Positions 18,009-26,438 of a stretch of DNA of 64,000 bases are shown here, piece after piece; the first letter of the stretch is position 1, and each line of letters starts with the position of its first letter. Both the position numbers and the translations under genes were made by a program. The notes beneath the pieces were generated by a model, which searched no databases, had not been told where the DNA came from, and worked only from the letters and a program-made list of their open reading frames with translations. This DNA is from Sphingobacteriia bacterium (GTDB taxonomy: Bacteria; Bacteroidota; Bacteroidia; Bacteroidales; UBA7960), in assembly GCA_011390785.1 (NCBI GenBank), contig JAABRR010000005.1, positions 1 to 64,000 of the forward strand, written 5' to 3'.

Positions 18009-19541
18009 TTAATTAAGAGTCATTTTTTTAGTTTTAATAAATGAACTTGCCTTAAATTGATAGAAATAAATACCACTAGCCACAACAGGAAAGGATTCCT
18101 GTCCTACGGAAAATTTAACTTCATATTTACCTGCTGGTTTGTATTCATCAACCAGCACTGCAATTTCATTACCTAAAAGATCATATATTTTTAACGTGAC
18201 CAAACCACTTAGCGGTAATTCAAATCTGATAGCAGTATTAGGGTTAAAAGGATTCGGGAAGTTTTGGGACAAAGAAAAATCTTTTAGATTATCGTTCCCC
18301 TCATTTATCGCAGTCGTTAATCCATTCCAATTCCAGCTAACAATTTTTGCATATATATCCCATCCTTCTGATCGTCGATTATCCTGCCACGAGAAAATTA
18401 TGTCTGAGTTGTTTGCATATAATACCGGTGATAGCTCACCATTATTAGGGCCATCTGCAACAATACGATAACTGGTGCCATTCGGATTTCCATTAGAAAA
18501 AAATCTTCTGCCAAAAATATCAGAGTTAGTCTGTCCATATCTATAGTCCATCCACACGATTACAAAATCACCAATTGTATTTGTTGAGATTCTTGGAACC
18601 TTTTGATATGCGCTGCCAGCATCATCATTAACTTTTGTGTTAACTCCTAAAGTTGTTCCGGTATCATTGTATCTTTGAAAATAAATATCCCAGTTACCTT
18701 TCCTGAAATCCTGCCAGGTTATTATAAATCCACCTATCGCATCCATTGCGATTGAAGGATAGTATTGAGATTCGTCTACTAAATCATCGTTTACTTTAAT
18801 GTTAACTCCTGTGCTAGTTCCGGTATCTGTGTATCTTTGATAATAAATGTCCCAATTATTATTCCTGAAATCTTGCCAGGCTATAATAAAACTACCAGTT
18901 GCATCCATTGCAATTGATGGATTAACTTGATCGGTATTGGTAGCATCATCGTTCACTTTAGTATTAACTCCCAGAGCTACGCCTGTGCTAGTGAACCTTT
19001 GAAAATAGATATCAGGATGGCCATTTCTTTCGTCTATCCAGACAGTCACAAAATAACCTGCCGCATCCATTGCAATTTTGGGATCCCATTGTTTAATGCT
19101 ATCAACATCATCATTTACTTTTGTGTTAACTCCTAAAGTTTCTCCTGTGTTATTGTATCTTTGAAAATAGATATCAATATCATTATTAACATTCCTCATA
19201 TCATCCCACACAATAACATAATTACTTGCTCCATCCATTGAAATTGAAGTATAACCCTGATAAGCACTTCCGGTATCATCATTTACTATTGTATTAATTC
19301 CTAAAGGCGCACCTGTATCGTTGTATCTTTGAAAATATATATCTCCATTGGCATCCCTGAAATCTTGCCAAACAATAATAAAATTACCTGCAGCATCCAT
19401 TGAGATTGATGGGTAATTTTGATGCGCACTACCAGCATCATCATTCACAAGGAAATCATCTTTAATGATATCCTGTGCAATTGCCAGCTGCGTTAAACAG
19501 AATGAGCAAAATGTTACGATTGTTATCAAATACTGTTTCAT
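18009..19541 (-). CDS. Secreted repeat protein with T9SS sorting domain
   Basis: After a signal peptide (LAIAQD) there are about six repeats of 58-60 residues, each with a VNDD start, a PSI(A/S)MDA block and an IVWQDFR...DIYFQRYNDTG block. They probably form beta-propeller blades. The C-terminus has NFPNPFNPNTAIRFELP and LLGNEIAVLVDEYKPAGKY, the same sorting-domain style as its neighbours, ending in KKMTLN. I chose the ATG at 19541 because AGGTGA lies at Shine-Dalgarno distance; a GTG four codons upstream is the alternative. The gene is 45 bp from the 15660-17963 gene on the same strand, so the three intact genes may share a transcript. No enzymatic motif was seen. Confidence 0.85.
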   Translation of the reverse strand: MKQYLITIVTFCSFCLTQLAIAQDIIKDDFLVNDDAGSAHQNYPSISMDAAGNFIIVWQDFRDANGDIYFQRYNDTGAPLGINTIVNDDTGSAYQGYTSISMDGASNYVIVWDDMRNVNNDIDIYFQRYNNTGETLGVNTKVNDDVDSIKQWDPKIAMDAAGYFVTVWIDERNGHPDIYFQRFTSTGVALGVNTKVNDDATNTDQVNPSIAMDATGSFIIAWQDFRNNNWDIYYQRYTDTGTSTGVNIKVNDDLVDESQYYPSIAMDAIGGFIITWQDFRKGNWDIYFQRYNDTGTTLGVNTKVNDDAGSAYQKVPRISTNTIGDFVIVWMDYRYGQTNSDIFGRRFFSNGNPNGTSYRIVADGPNNGELSPVLYANNSDIIFSWQDNRRSEGWDIYAKIVSWNWNGLTTAINEGNDNLKDFSLSQNFPNPFNPNTAIRFELPLSGLVTLKIYDLLGNEIAVLVDEYKPAGKYEVKFSVGQESFPVVASGIYFYQFKASSFIKTKKMTLN

Positions 19542-19579
19542 TGTAATCTTCACCTATAATTAATGAAAAGATTCTGTAT

Positions 19580-21799
19580 TTACTTAATTAGAATCAGCTT
19601 CTTCGTTTGAATATATGAGCCTGCTTTAAGTTGATAGAAATAGATGCCGGATGCCGGCTGCTTTATATTGGATTCTGGTATAAACTCAACTTCATATCTT
19701 CCAGCAGGTTTATATTCATTAACAAGAGTCTCAACCTCGTTTCCGAGTATGTCATAAACTTTAATCGTTACGTGCGCGTTGCTTGATACTTGATACCGGA
19801 TGTTTGTTGAAGTATTGAATGGATTGGGGTAATTCTGTGTGAGTGAGTAATTTCTGATATCGCTTGCAAAATCTTCTTCAATAGAATTTACAATACCTGA
19901 TGAAAACGCATAAACTTTTGAAGTCCTCATTACTATTGCAGTTTTACCACCGGCCAAAGACCCAGGAATTAACCAATTCCCCTCAGGAACAAGCTCATAA
20001 TATGTGTCATTATAAGCAGAATATCCCCAATACTTTGCATTTGAAACACTATAACCAATCGCAATTTCATTTCCAGCTTGATAACCATTTATTAATTGAT
20101 TAGTTTGTTTTGCGCTCCAGTTCTTTGATATTCCACTGTAAGCTGTAAACTCCATTTCCCCGCTTTTGGCAAATATTATGTTATTACCAATGCCTTCTGG
20201 CCTAATTTGAAAATTCTTTTCATAGATTTGGGCTGTACTTGCATCAAAAAGAACTGATGTTGACCAGCTCAGTACCATTAAATAATTTTTTGCATGGAAT
20301 GAACCATATTGTTCTGAAAATGAATAAATTATAACAGAATCTTTTTCTTCTGAGTAAAAAATTGCTTCGTTATTTGGACCCCCGATAAAGGTACCGCAGA
20401 CTTTTGATGTTGCAACCGGAGTAGCATTTCCCTTAGGAACTTCAATTGATTGCAGGTTGTTGGTATTTCCGTTAAAGAAGAATACTTGCATTGTGTCAGA
20501 TGTTGTATTTATCCTAAAAATTAAACAATAGTTTTCTGATGCAGTAACTCCCGCAAAATGTACATCATTGTTTGGTGGGTAATATTTGTGCTTAGATTGT
20601 TCTGTTGCAAAATTATGAAACCATAAATTATGGTTGCCAATTCCAACAGCAACCGTTCCACCGCAAATAACATTAGCGCTGCTTGGAGTTGCAAATAAAT
20701 CTGGTATTTCTCCAATATGAGTTCCAGTTGTACCATAAAATTTCCATAGTCCAACAGTATATTCTGTTCCGCAAAAATACTTCCCTATTGAAAAACTACC
20801 CCCTCTTCTCCATTCAGCTGGGCATGTGCAGTTAACCGGATCACAACTAAAAGTTAGGGAATGCCAACTACCGGTTTTAGTTGAGTAGCTCTTTACAAAG
20901 TAATCCCGGTTTAATTGATCACCAGTTGCATAACCACATGTATACACATAGATATCTTTAAGATCAAAACTTCTGGGGCTAATAGAGGAAGCAAAATTCA
21001 AGACCTCATAGGTAGCAGGAAATGTGACTGATGTAAATTCGTTAGTTGTTGCAGAATAGCCAAAATATTTAAATTCATTAACCCCGTTATTATAAAATGA
21101 CACATATCCACCGTGCATAATATCATCAGGATAATAATACCAGCCACCCTGATCCTTTTCTGCGAAGGAATGAGTTATTAAGCTATAAGTAATATTTTTG
21201 GCAAAATCATTTCCGTTTCTGATAAATATTGCACCAGCATAAACATCCGCTGCCCAAAACCTATTGATACCACTTGCGTTAACTACTATTCCATAATTGT
21301 ACTGCTTCCATTGAGCTTGCTCAGCATCAAAAACATAAAACATATTTGCATCAGTAATAAAGTATGCAAGCAAATCGCCACAGCCAAAACCTTTGGTTAT
21401 ACTTACTCCGGTCGGATCAATTACATTGCCTTCATAGCTCAGTGTGTCCCATTGGGAAAGAATTGAACTGTAAGCAATTATGTAATCATCGCTGTATGCA
21501 AAAGCTGTATTACCGGAAGCCATAACTTTCTGGAATGTTTGCTGTGCCCCAAGATTAACTTCAGTCCAGGAATTTATTTGCGTATCGAAAAAGAAGATAA
21601 CATCTGAAAAATTTCTTGTAAAAACCAGTAAATCATCTCCACTATCAGCAAGCGCACTTCCGGACATTGTTTGTGGAAGTTCTTGTTCTATCCAAACTGT
21701 TTGTTGCGCTCTAATACTATTTACCTGCAAACAAAGGGTGATAAGAAATAAAACGATGTGTAGAGCATAATTCCTCATCTTTTTTTCCTCTTTTTTCAT
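19580..21799 (-). CDS. Large secreted protein of unknown function with T9SS sorting domain
   Basis: About 739 residues. A basic start (MKKEEKKMRN) and hydrophobic segment form the signal peptide, ending near RAQQ. The body (about 30-650) is aromatic and Asn/Thr-rich with no family I recognise; repeated short motifs such as DDLLVFTRNFSDVIFF hint at propeller-like beta sheets. The end carries NYPNPFN and ILGNEVETLVNEYKPAGRY, the same sorting-domain style as the two genes downstream. I chose the ATG at 21799 because GGAGGGAG lies right before it; an in-frame ATG at 21868 has no such site. A degenerate copy lies at 14130-15514, so the family has duplicated locally. Confidence 0.83.
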   Translation of the reverse strand: MKKEEKKMRNYALHIVLFLITLCLQVNSIRAQQTVWIEQELPQTMSGSALADSGDDLLVFTRNFSDVIFFFDTQINSWTEVNLGAQQTFQKVMASGNTAFAYSDDYIIAYSSILSQWDTLSYEGNVIDPTGVSITKGFGCGDLLAYFITDANMFYVFDAEQAQWKQYNYGIVVNASGINRFWAADVYAGAIFIRNGNDFAKNITYSLITHSFAEKDQGGWYYYPDDIMHGGYVSFYNNGVNEFKYFGYSATTNEFTSVTFPATYEVLNFASSISPRSFDLKDIYVYTCGYATGDQLNRDYFVKSYSTKTGSWHSLTFSCDPVNCTCPAEWRRGGSFSIGKYFCGTEYTVGLWKFYGTTGTHIGEIPDLFATPSSANVICGGTVAVGIGNHNLWFHNFATEQSKHKYYPPNNDVHFAGVTASENYCLIFRINTTSDTMQVFFFNGNTNNLQSIEVPKGNATPVATSKVCGTFIGGPNNEAIFYSEEKDSVIIYSFSEQYGSFHAKNYLMVLSWSTSVLFDASTAQIYEKNFQIRPEGIGNNIIFAKSGEMEFTAYSGISKNWSAKQTNQLINGYQAGNEIAIGYSVSNAKYWGYSAYNDTYYELVPEGNWLIPGSLAGGKTAIVMRTSKVYAFSSGIVNSIEEDFASDIRNYSLTQNYPNPFNTSTNIRYQVSSNAHVTIKVYDILGNEVETLVNEYKPAGRYEVEFIPESNIKQPASGIYFYQLKAGSYIQTKKLILIK

Positions 21800-22205
21800 T
21801 TTCTCTCCCTCCTGATATTTGACTAATGAATATTTATAATCCCTGCTTTTTATCCTAAACTTTGGCAAGAATTTCGGAATTACCTGCGAGGTTTTTACAT
21901 CTAATAATTGCCAGCAATAAAATTAAGAGAAGCAGGTAAGCCAATAAGCAATACCCTTTTGTGATCAAAAGAATAATAACAATGGGAGGTCAATTAGTTT
22001 TCCTTAAAAAGGGGGCAGATGCACCTGGAGGTTTTTTTAAAAAGATGATGCATATTCTCTATAAAGTTACAAATCTTTTCAATACGATCAACACTCTTGA
22101 TCCAGTAAATCTGTTTCTGGTCAATACTTCTTTTACGATTTCTTTTAAAAAATCAGTACTGTTATCCCTGAACCCTTTGCGATAAAAGTTTGTTAGGGAT
22201 GAATT
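21800..22205. other. Divergent intergenic region
   Basis: The first bases hold the Shine-Dalgarno of the minus-strand gene. TTACCTGC (21880-21887) and GCAGGTAA (21932-21939) form an 8-bp inverted repeat with a 44-base loop. A 74-codon frame at 21961-22185 lacks any recognisable family and is probably chance. No cobalamin- or other riboswitch signature was recognised ahead of the receptor gene. Confidence 0.35.
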
Positions 22206-24326
22206 ATGAAGAAACTTCTTTTACCTTTTTTGATGGGTTTGTGGATTTTGCCCCAACAGGTATTATCGCACGTCACCCTTATGTCACATTCAATAGATAC
22301 TGTATCCATTAATATTGCTGATAGTTTGATGAGAAATCTAGACCCGGTTGTTGTAAATGCATTTAATCGCAGGCAGGATTTACTTCAGGTGCCCGGTGCT
22401 ATTAGTTCGGTTGGAAATATTGTTATTGCACAGGAAAATCCTGCTGTAAATGTATTGCCGGTTTTTCGTTATGTACCGGGGGTTTTTGCGCAGGAAGGAG
22501 CCACAAACACTAGTAGGGTTATTATAAGAGGTACCGGGGCCAGAGTGCCTTATGCCACAGGAAAAATAAGGGCCTATTTTAATAATATCCCGCTTACCGA
22601 TGCTTCGGGAATTACTTTTATTGAAGATATTGACCCATCCATATTGCAAAGTATTGAAGTTATTAAAGGGCCTGCCCCAAGTGTTTATGGTGCCGGTTTA
22701 GGTGGAACAATTATTCTTAATGCAAGAAATCCGAAGGCCAGAAAAACTGGAATTTCCAATACTACACAGGCTGGTAGTTTTGGCCTTTTGCGAAATTCAA
22801 CAACCCTAGATTGGGTAGGTAATAATAATGCATCTACATTGGTATACAGTCACACACAAACGGACGGATACCGGGAAAATAATCAGCTTAGAAGGGATGT
22901 GCTAACATCGGTAAATCAAATCGATATTTTTGATCAAATGCCGATAACTGTTTTATTCGCATATGCCAACGGAAAAGCATTTATTCCCAGTTCTATAGAT
23001 AGTATAACCTACGTTGATAGTCCCGCAAGCGCTGCCGCTAACTGGAATCGTACAAAGGGTTATGAAGATGGCGCCCGTTTGCTTGGAGGGATCAGTGCCG
23101 AAAGAAAATTATCAGACCAGATTCGTCTGGAAGTTAGTCTTTTTACCTTGTGGCAGGATGAAAAAGAATTGAGGCCTTTTGATGTTTTTTACCAGGAAAG
23201 ATCCACTCTGGGAACACGTTTCAGACTTGTACATCAGGATTTTCTGAAACAGAAAAGCCTTGAATTTTCTTATGGTGGAGAATTATTCCGCGAAAACTAT
23301 CTTTACAGTAATCATGAAAATATTGGTGGTGAAGGGCAGCAGGGTGAACAACTTACAGATAACAAGGAATTGGCTGATTCTTATAATTTCTTTGTTCAAA
23401 CTGACGGCGAAGCAGGTTATTTTCGTTTTTCTGCGGGGGTTAATGCGAATTACACACAACGCAATTATTCTGATCTTTTTAACCTTGCAGAACTTAGCCG
23501 ATCAGGTTTGTATGATTATGGTCTGATTATTTCTCCACGGATAGCGCTGGGGTATCAATTATCTTCATTTCAATCTGTTTATACAAGTATTAGTCATGGG
23601 TTTTCTCCTCCATCGCTCGATGAAACCTTAACTACGGAAGGTTTTATCAATCCTGATATTTTACCTGAGAAAAGCTGGAGTTTAGAAATGGGGTCAAGAG
23701 GAAAACTGTGGCAGGAAAGTTTCTTTTACGACATTAGTCTTTATCGCATGCAGGTTAATGATCTGTTGGTAGCAGAAAGGGTAGGAGCGGATGCCTGGGT
23801 TGGGAAAAATGCAGGAGAATCAATTCATAGTGGTGTAGAAGCCGAAATGCAATGGGTAATTTTACAATCCCAAAGCCGCGATCAGTTTCTTAGCGAAATA
23901 AGTATTCGGGCAAATGCTACCTATAATAATTTTATATTCACTGATTTTGTTGATCGTGGAATAGATTATTCAGGAAATCTCATTCCAGGAGTACCCGAAT
24001 TTTTTGCATTTAGTAGTTTATTTCTTGAAATTAAACAAGATATTTACTTTATCCCATCGTGGCAGTTTACGGGTGCAATTGCAATGAACGATGCAAACAC
24101 CAGGCAAAGTGATCCATATCAATTGGTTGGTTTTACTTTAGGTTATAAACCATCATTTATGAACAAAATTAAGCTGGATGTTTTCTTAAAAGGAAACAAC
24201 GTTTTTAATGAAAAATATGCATCTATGGTCTTGGTCAATGCTCCTTCTTTTGGTGGCTCTGCTCCACGATATTATTATCCGGGGATGCCTATTTATTGGT
24301 TAGGTGGAATAAAAATCACAATTTAA
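22206..24326 (+). CDS. TonB-dependent outer-membrane receptor
   Basis: This 706-residue receptor takes up a ligand across the outer membrane using TonB energy. A signal peptide comes first, then a plug domain (about 50-180) with VIIRGTGAR, IPLTDASG and IEVIKGPAPSVYGAGLGGTIIL. A 22-strand type barrel fills the rest, ending in an aromatic tail (YWLGGIKITI). No N-terminal carboxypeptidase-like domain and no adjacent SusD gene are present, so it looks like an iron-complex or cofactor receptor rather than a glycan one. The ligand cannot be read from the sequence. It converges with the flavodoxin-like gene, 18 bp away. Confidence 0.92.
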   Translation: MKKLLLPFLMGLWILPQQVLSHVTLMSHSIDTVSINIADSLMRNLDPVVVNAFNRRQDLLQVPGAISSVGNIVIAQENPAVNVLPVFRYVPGVFAQEGATNTSRVIIRGTGARVPYATGKIRAYFNNIPLTDASGITFIEDIDPSILQSIEVIKGPAPSVYGAGLGGTIILNARNPKARKTGISNTTQAGSFGLLRNSTTLDWVGNNNASTLVYSHTQTDGYRENNQLRRDVLTSVNQIDIFDQMPITVLFAYANGKAFIPSSIDSITYVDSPASAAANWNRTKGYEDGARLLGGISAERKLSDQIRLEVSLFTLWQDEKELRPFDVFYQERSTLGTRFRLVHQDFLKQKSLEFSYGGELFRENYLYSNHENIGGEGQQGEQLTDNKELADSYNFFVQTDGEAGYFRFSAGVNANYTQRNYSDLFNLAELSRSGLYDYGLIISPRIALGYQLSSFQSVYTSISHGFSPPSLDETLTTEGFINPDILPEKSWSLEMGSRGKLWQESFFYDISLYRMQVNDLLVAERVGADAWVGKNAGESIHSGVEAEMQWVILQSQSRDQFLSEISIRANATYNNFIFTDFVDRGIDYSGNLIPGVPEFFAFSSLFLEIKQDIYFIPSWQFTGAIAMNDANTRQSDPYQLVGFTLGYKPSFMNKIKLDVFLKGNNVFNEKYASMVLVNAPSFGGSAPRYYYPGMPIYWLGGIKITI

Positions 24327-24344
24327 CCCCGATGTCAATTTCTA

Positions 24345-24920
24345 TCAGGGATATAGCTGTTTTGTAATCTCTGCTACTCTTTTTCCAAGTTTTTCACCTT
24401 TAAGTATGTCGGTTTCATTTATTTCTGAATTTTGAGCGATAGCTGATGCACCAAATGGTGATTTCCAGTCGTCGCCACCCACCACGATCATTCCAAAAAT
24501 CATCATAGATTGCAAAATATTCATTTGTGTTAGTTCTTCTCCCGATGTGCTTCCGCCGGCAGTAACAAAAGCAGCTCCTACCTTGTTTTTTAAGGGAGAA
24601 TCTTCAAAAGGCCAGTTAGCAATAAATAAACTTACTTCTGGGGCAACATTGGCGTTATAAACCGGTGAGCCCAAAATAATAGCATCGGCTTGCAAAAGAT
24701 CTCTAGTTGAAGTTTCTTCTATTCTTTTTAGAATTACTTCAACACCAGGTACCGAAGCTGCACCTTTTTTAACAGATTCAGCCATCATAGCCGTATTGCC
24801 CGTTTTGCTGAAATAGCATATTAGAACCTGGGGCTGCGAAATTACTCCAGCTGTGTTTACAAAAACAAAAAATAGGACTGCAATTATCGTTTTAGGAAAC
24901 AATGATACGATTTTACTCAT
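24345..24920 (-). CDS. Exported flavodoxin-like flavoprotein
   Basis: This 191-residue protein has a flavodoxin/WrbA-type FMN fold: the phosphate loop YFSKTGNTAMMAES, the strand AIILGSPVYNANV and the late motif AAFVTAGGSTSGEE. The N-terminus is a hydrophobic signal sequence (TIIAVLFFVFVNTAGVISQ), which is uncommon because flavodoxins normally work in the cytosol. If the signal is used, the protein would act in the periplasm as an FMN electron carrier or quinone/metal reductase. It converges with the TonB receptor gene; a joint role in reductive metal uptake is only a speculation. Start and frame are unambiguous. Confidence 0.85.
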   Translation of the reverse strand: MSKIVSLFPKTIIAVLFFVFVNTAGVISQPQVLICYFSKTGNTAMMAESVKKGAASVPGVEVILKRIEETSTRDLLQADAIILGSPVYNANVAPEVSLFIANWPFEDSPLKNKVGAAFVTAGGSTSGEELTQMNILQSMMIFGMIVVGGDDWKSPFGASAIAQNSEINETDILKGEKLGKRVAEITKQLYP

Positions 24921-25051
24921 AATCGGCTTTGGATAAGATGAATTTTTCGATGAATTTCCACAAATTTTGATGTTAATAATAATTCAAAAGTATTGAAAAC
25001 TATTGAGTTATATGTGGATTAATAGAAAAAAACAAGAAAAATGAGAAAAAC
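24921..25051. other. Spacer between the flavodoxin-like gene and the aro-operon promoter
   Basis: AT-rich divergent region. It must hold the promoter of the minus-strand flavodoxin-like gene, but no clear box is seen. The remaining part of the 518-bp gap is the double attenuator listed separately. Confidence 0.4.
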
Positions 25052-25083
25052 TTTTGTTTAAATTGAAATTATAACTAATATTG
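25052..25083 (+). promoter_or_regulatory. Promoter of the aromatic amino acid operon
   Basis: TTTTG at 25052-25056 and TAATATTG at 25076-25083 are separated by 19 bases, close to the TTTG-N19-TAnnTTTG consensus (one mismatch). Transcription should begin near 25090, about 15 bases before the first leader peptide. Confidence 0.6.
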
Positions 25084-25104
25084 CTGCTTCAAAAATATGA
25101 AATT

Positions 25105-25161
25105 ATGAGCCAATTTATTGCCTATACCTTTACCTATTATTTTTACTACTTTAGTAATTAG
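25105..25161 (+). CDS. First Phe/Tyr leader peptide
   Basis: The short frame encodes MSQFIAYTFTYYFYYFSN: five Tyr and four Phe in 18 residues, concentrated in residues 4-16. Its TAG stop touches the left arm of the anti-terminator (25160-25174). This is the arrangement of a translation-monitored attenuator: a ribosome waiting for Tyr- or Phe-tRNA leaves the anti-terminator free, while a ribosome reaching the stop covers it. It is too short to be found by ordinary gene calling. Confidence 0.85.
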   Translation: MSQFIAYTFTYYFYYFSN

Positions 25162-25217
25162 GGCCTGTGGTATAGCAAAAGTCAATTGGACGCTAAAATA
25201 TAACCATGAAAGGCCCT
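25160..25217 (+). promoter_or_regulatory. Anti-terminator of attenuator 1
   Basis: AGGGCCT (25160-25166) pairs with AGGCCCT (25211-25217), extended by TGGT (25168-25171) with ACCA (25203-25206) and ATA with TAT. The right arm is the same bases that form the left arm of terminator 1, so the two structures exclude each other. Confidence 0.75.
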
Positions 25218-25237
25218 TGAAAAAAGGGCCTTTTTTT
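25209..25237 (+). terminator. Attenuator terminator 1
   Basis: AAGGCCCTT (25210-25218) and AAGGGCCTT (25224-25232) form a stem around a 5-base loop, running into seven T. It lies 48 bases past the first leader peptide and about 200 bases before tyrA. Confidence 0.9.
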
Positions 25238-25262
25238 ATGCATAAATAACAGCAGCAATAGA

Positions 25263-25334
25263 ATGGTACAGTCAGTTTTCTTTTTTGGATATTATTTTTA
25301 CTTCTACTACCCAGTTAAGGGCAGAGACCGGTGA
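25263..25334 (+). CDS. Second Phe/Tyr leader peptide
   Basis: This 23-codon frame begins MVQSVFFFGYYFYFYY and ends PVKGRDR before TGA. Residues 6-16 are ten aromatic residues (five Phe, five Tyr) plus one Gly. The last codons (25322-25329) are themselves the left arm of anti-terminator 2, so a ribosome finishing the peptide must melt it. It repeats the logic of the first leader with unrelated sequence. Confidence 0.85.
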   Translation: MVQSVFFFGYYFYFYYPVKGRDR

Positions 25335-25371
25335 TGGTGTGTTCAAAAAAGAATTTCCATTTTGGTCTCTG
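25322..25371 (+). promoter_or_regulatory. Anti-terminator of attenuator 2
   Basis: CAGAGACC (25322-25329) pairs perfectly with GGTCTCTG (25364-25371). ATGG (25334-25337) can also pair with CCAT (25357-25360). The right arm is also the left arm of terminator 2. Confidence 0.75.
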
Positions 25372-25390
25372 GGTTCAGAGGCCTTTTTTT
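25364..25390 (+). terminator. Attenuator terminator 2
   Basis: GGTCTCTG (25364-25371) pairs with CAGAGGCC (25376-25383), with one G-U pair, around a 4-base loop. Seven T follow. The tyrA start is 48 bases downstream. Confidence 0.88.
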
Positions 25391-25438
25391 ATGCTTAATG
25401 TTAAACCATTAAAATAACCACAATTAAAACCTAAACCA

Positions 25439-26338
25439 ATGAAAGTAACAATAATAGGAACCGGCTTAATGGGATGCTCCTTAGGAATGGCACTGAAAAA
25501 GAATGGCCATCATGTAACAGGGGTTGATCAAAATCCTGTTCATTTGGAAAAGGCCCTTTTTATAGGAGGTATTGATGATTATAAAGAATTTGATGATGCC
25601 GTTAAAGAGGCAAGTCTCGTTGTATTATGTGTCCCTGTTGATGCAGTTAAAAATTTATTGTTACCCGTTTTAGATATCTTATCTCCCGGAGCAGTTGTAA
25701 TGGATATGGGTAGTACAAAAGCTGAAATTTGTTCAGCTGCCAATAACCACCCCAAAAGAGAACAATATGTAGCGGTTCATCCAATGGCCGGAGTTGAACA
25801 TTCCGGACCTATGGCTGCCCATGTAGATCTTTATTTTCAGGCAAGAGTGATTATTTGTGATGCGCAAAAGTCATCTACACCCTCTCTGAATATTGTTCTT
25901 GAAATTCTTCAGGAAATTAGGATGAAAGTTATTTTTATGGACTCAGAAGACCACGACCGACAATTGGCCCTTGTATCTCATTTACCTCAGTTTATTGCCT
26001 ATGCCCTGGCGTCACTCAATGATTTTAGTAGCGAAGACAATAAAGACTGGGTGCAACTTGGTGGTGGTGGTTTACAATCTTCTATCAGGCTTGGTAAAAG
26101 TGCTGCCGAAATGTGGATACCCATATTTGATCAGAATAAAGGTCATTTAATTGAATACATCGACAAGTATATGGCAAAACTTTCTGATCTGAAAATTATG
26201 GTACAAAACAATCAGCATATAGAAATGAATGACAACATAAAAACTGCCAATACTAACTATGAAAAATTGAATTACAGAAATAATAAACCCCGACCATTTG
26301 TACCAGATAAAGGTGCTTCCAGGGTTTTTTATTCCTGA
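25439..26338 (+). CDS. tyrA: Prephenate dehydrogenase
   Basis: This 299-residue NAD(P)-dependent enzyme oxidises prephenate to 4-hydroxyphenylpyruvate, the tyrosine branch. The Rossmann motif GTGLMGCSLG is at residues 7-16 and GVDQNP follows the second strand. VHPMAGVEHSGP near residue 117 is the substrate-binding histidine region. It ends with a basic, disordered tail of about 40 residues (NNKPRPFVPDKG). It is the first gene behind the double attenuator and heads the operon with aroG, aroB, aroA and aroC. No fused chorismate mutase is present; that activity sits on the next gene. Confidence 0.93.
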   Translation: MKVTIIGTGLMGCSLGMALKKNGHHVTGVDQNPVHLEKALFIGGIDDYKEFDDAVKEASLVVLCVPVDAVKNLLLPVLDILSPGAVVMDMGSTKAEICSAANNHPKREQYVAVHPMAGVEHSGPMAAHVDLYFQARVIICDAQKSSTPSLNIVLEILQEIRMKVIFMDSEDHDRQLALVSHLPQFIAYALASLNDFSSEDNKDWVQLGGGGLQSSIRLGKSAAEMWIPIFDQNKGHLIEYIDKYMAKLSDLKIMVQNNQHIEMNDNIKTANTNYEKLNYRNNKPRPFVPDKGASRVFYS

Positions 26339-26438
26339 TTTTAAGTCCAATAATGGCCTTCAAAAATCGAAATCACTATCATTTAGCAGATATAAGATCA
26401 CAAATTTAAATATTGCAAACAACTATATTTAACTTAAA

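Noticed and set aside
21961-22185. 74-codon frame before the TonB receptor gene
   Set aside because: No homology pattern, unusual composition and no promoter; it is probably chance.
24921-25438. T-box or riboswitch as explanation for the aro leader
   Set aside because: No T-box specifier or conserved anti-terminator motif was recognised, and the two Phe/Tyr-rich frames explain both terminators better.
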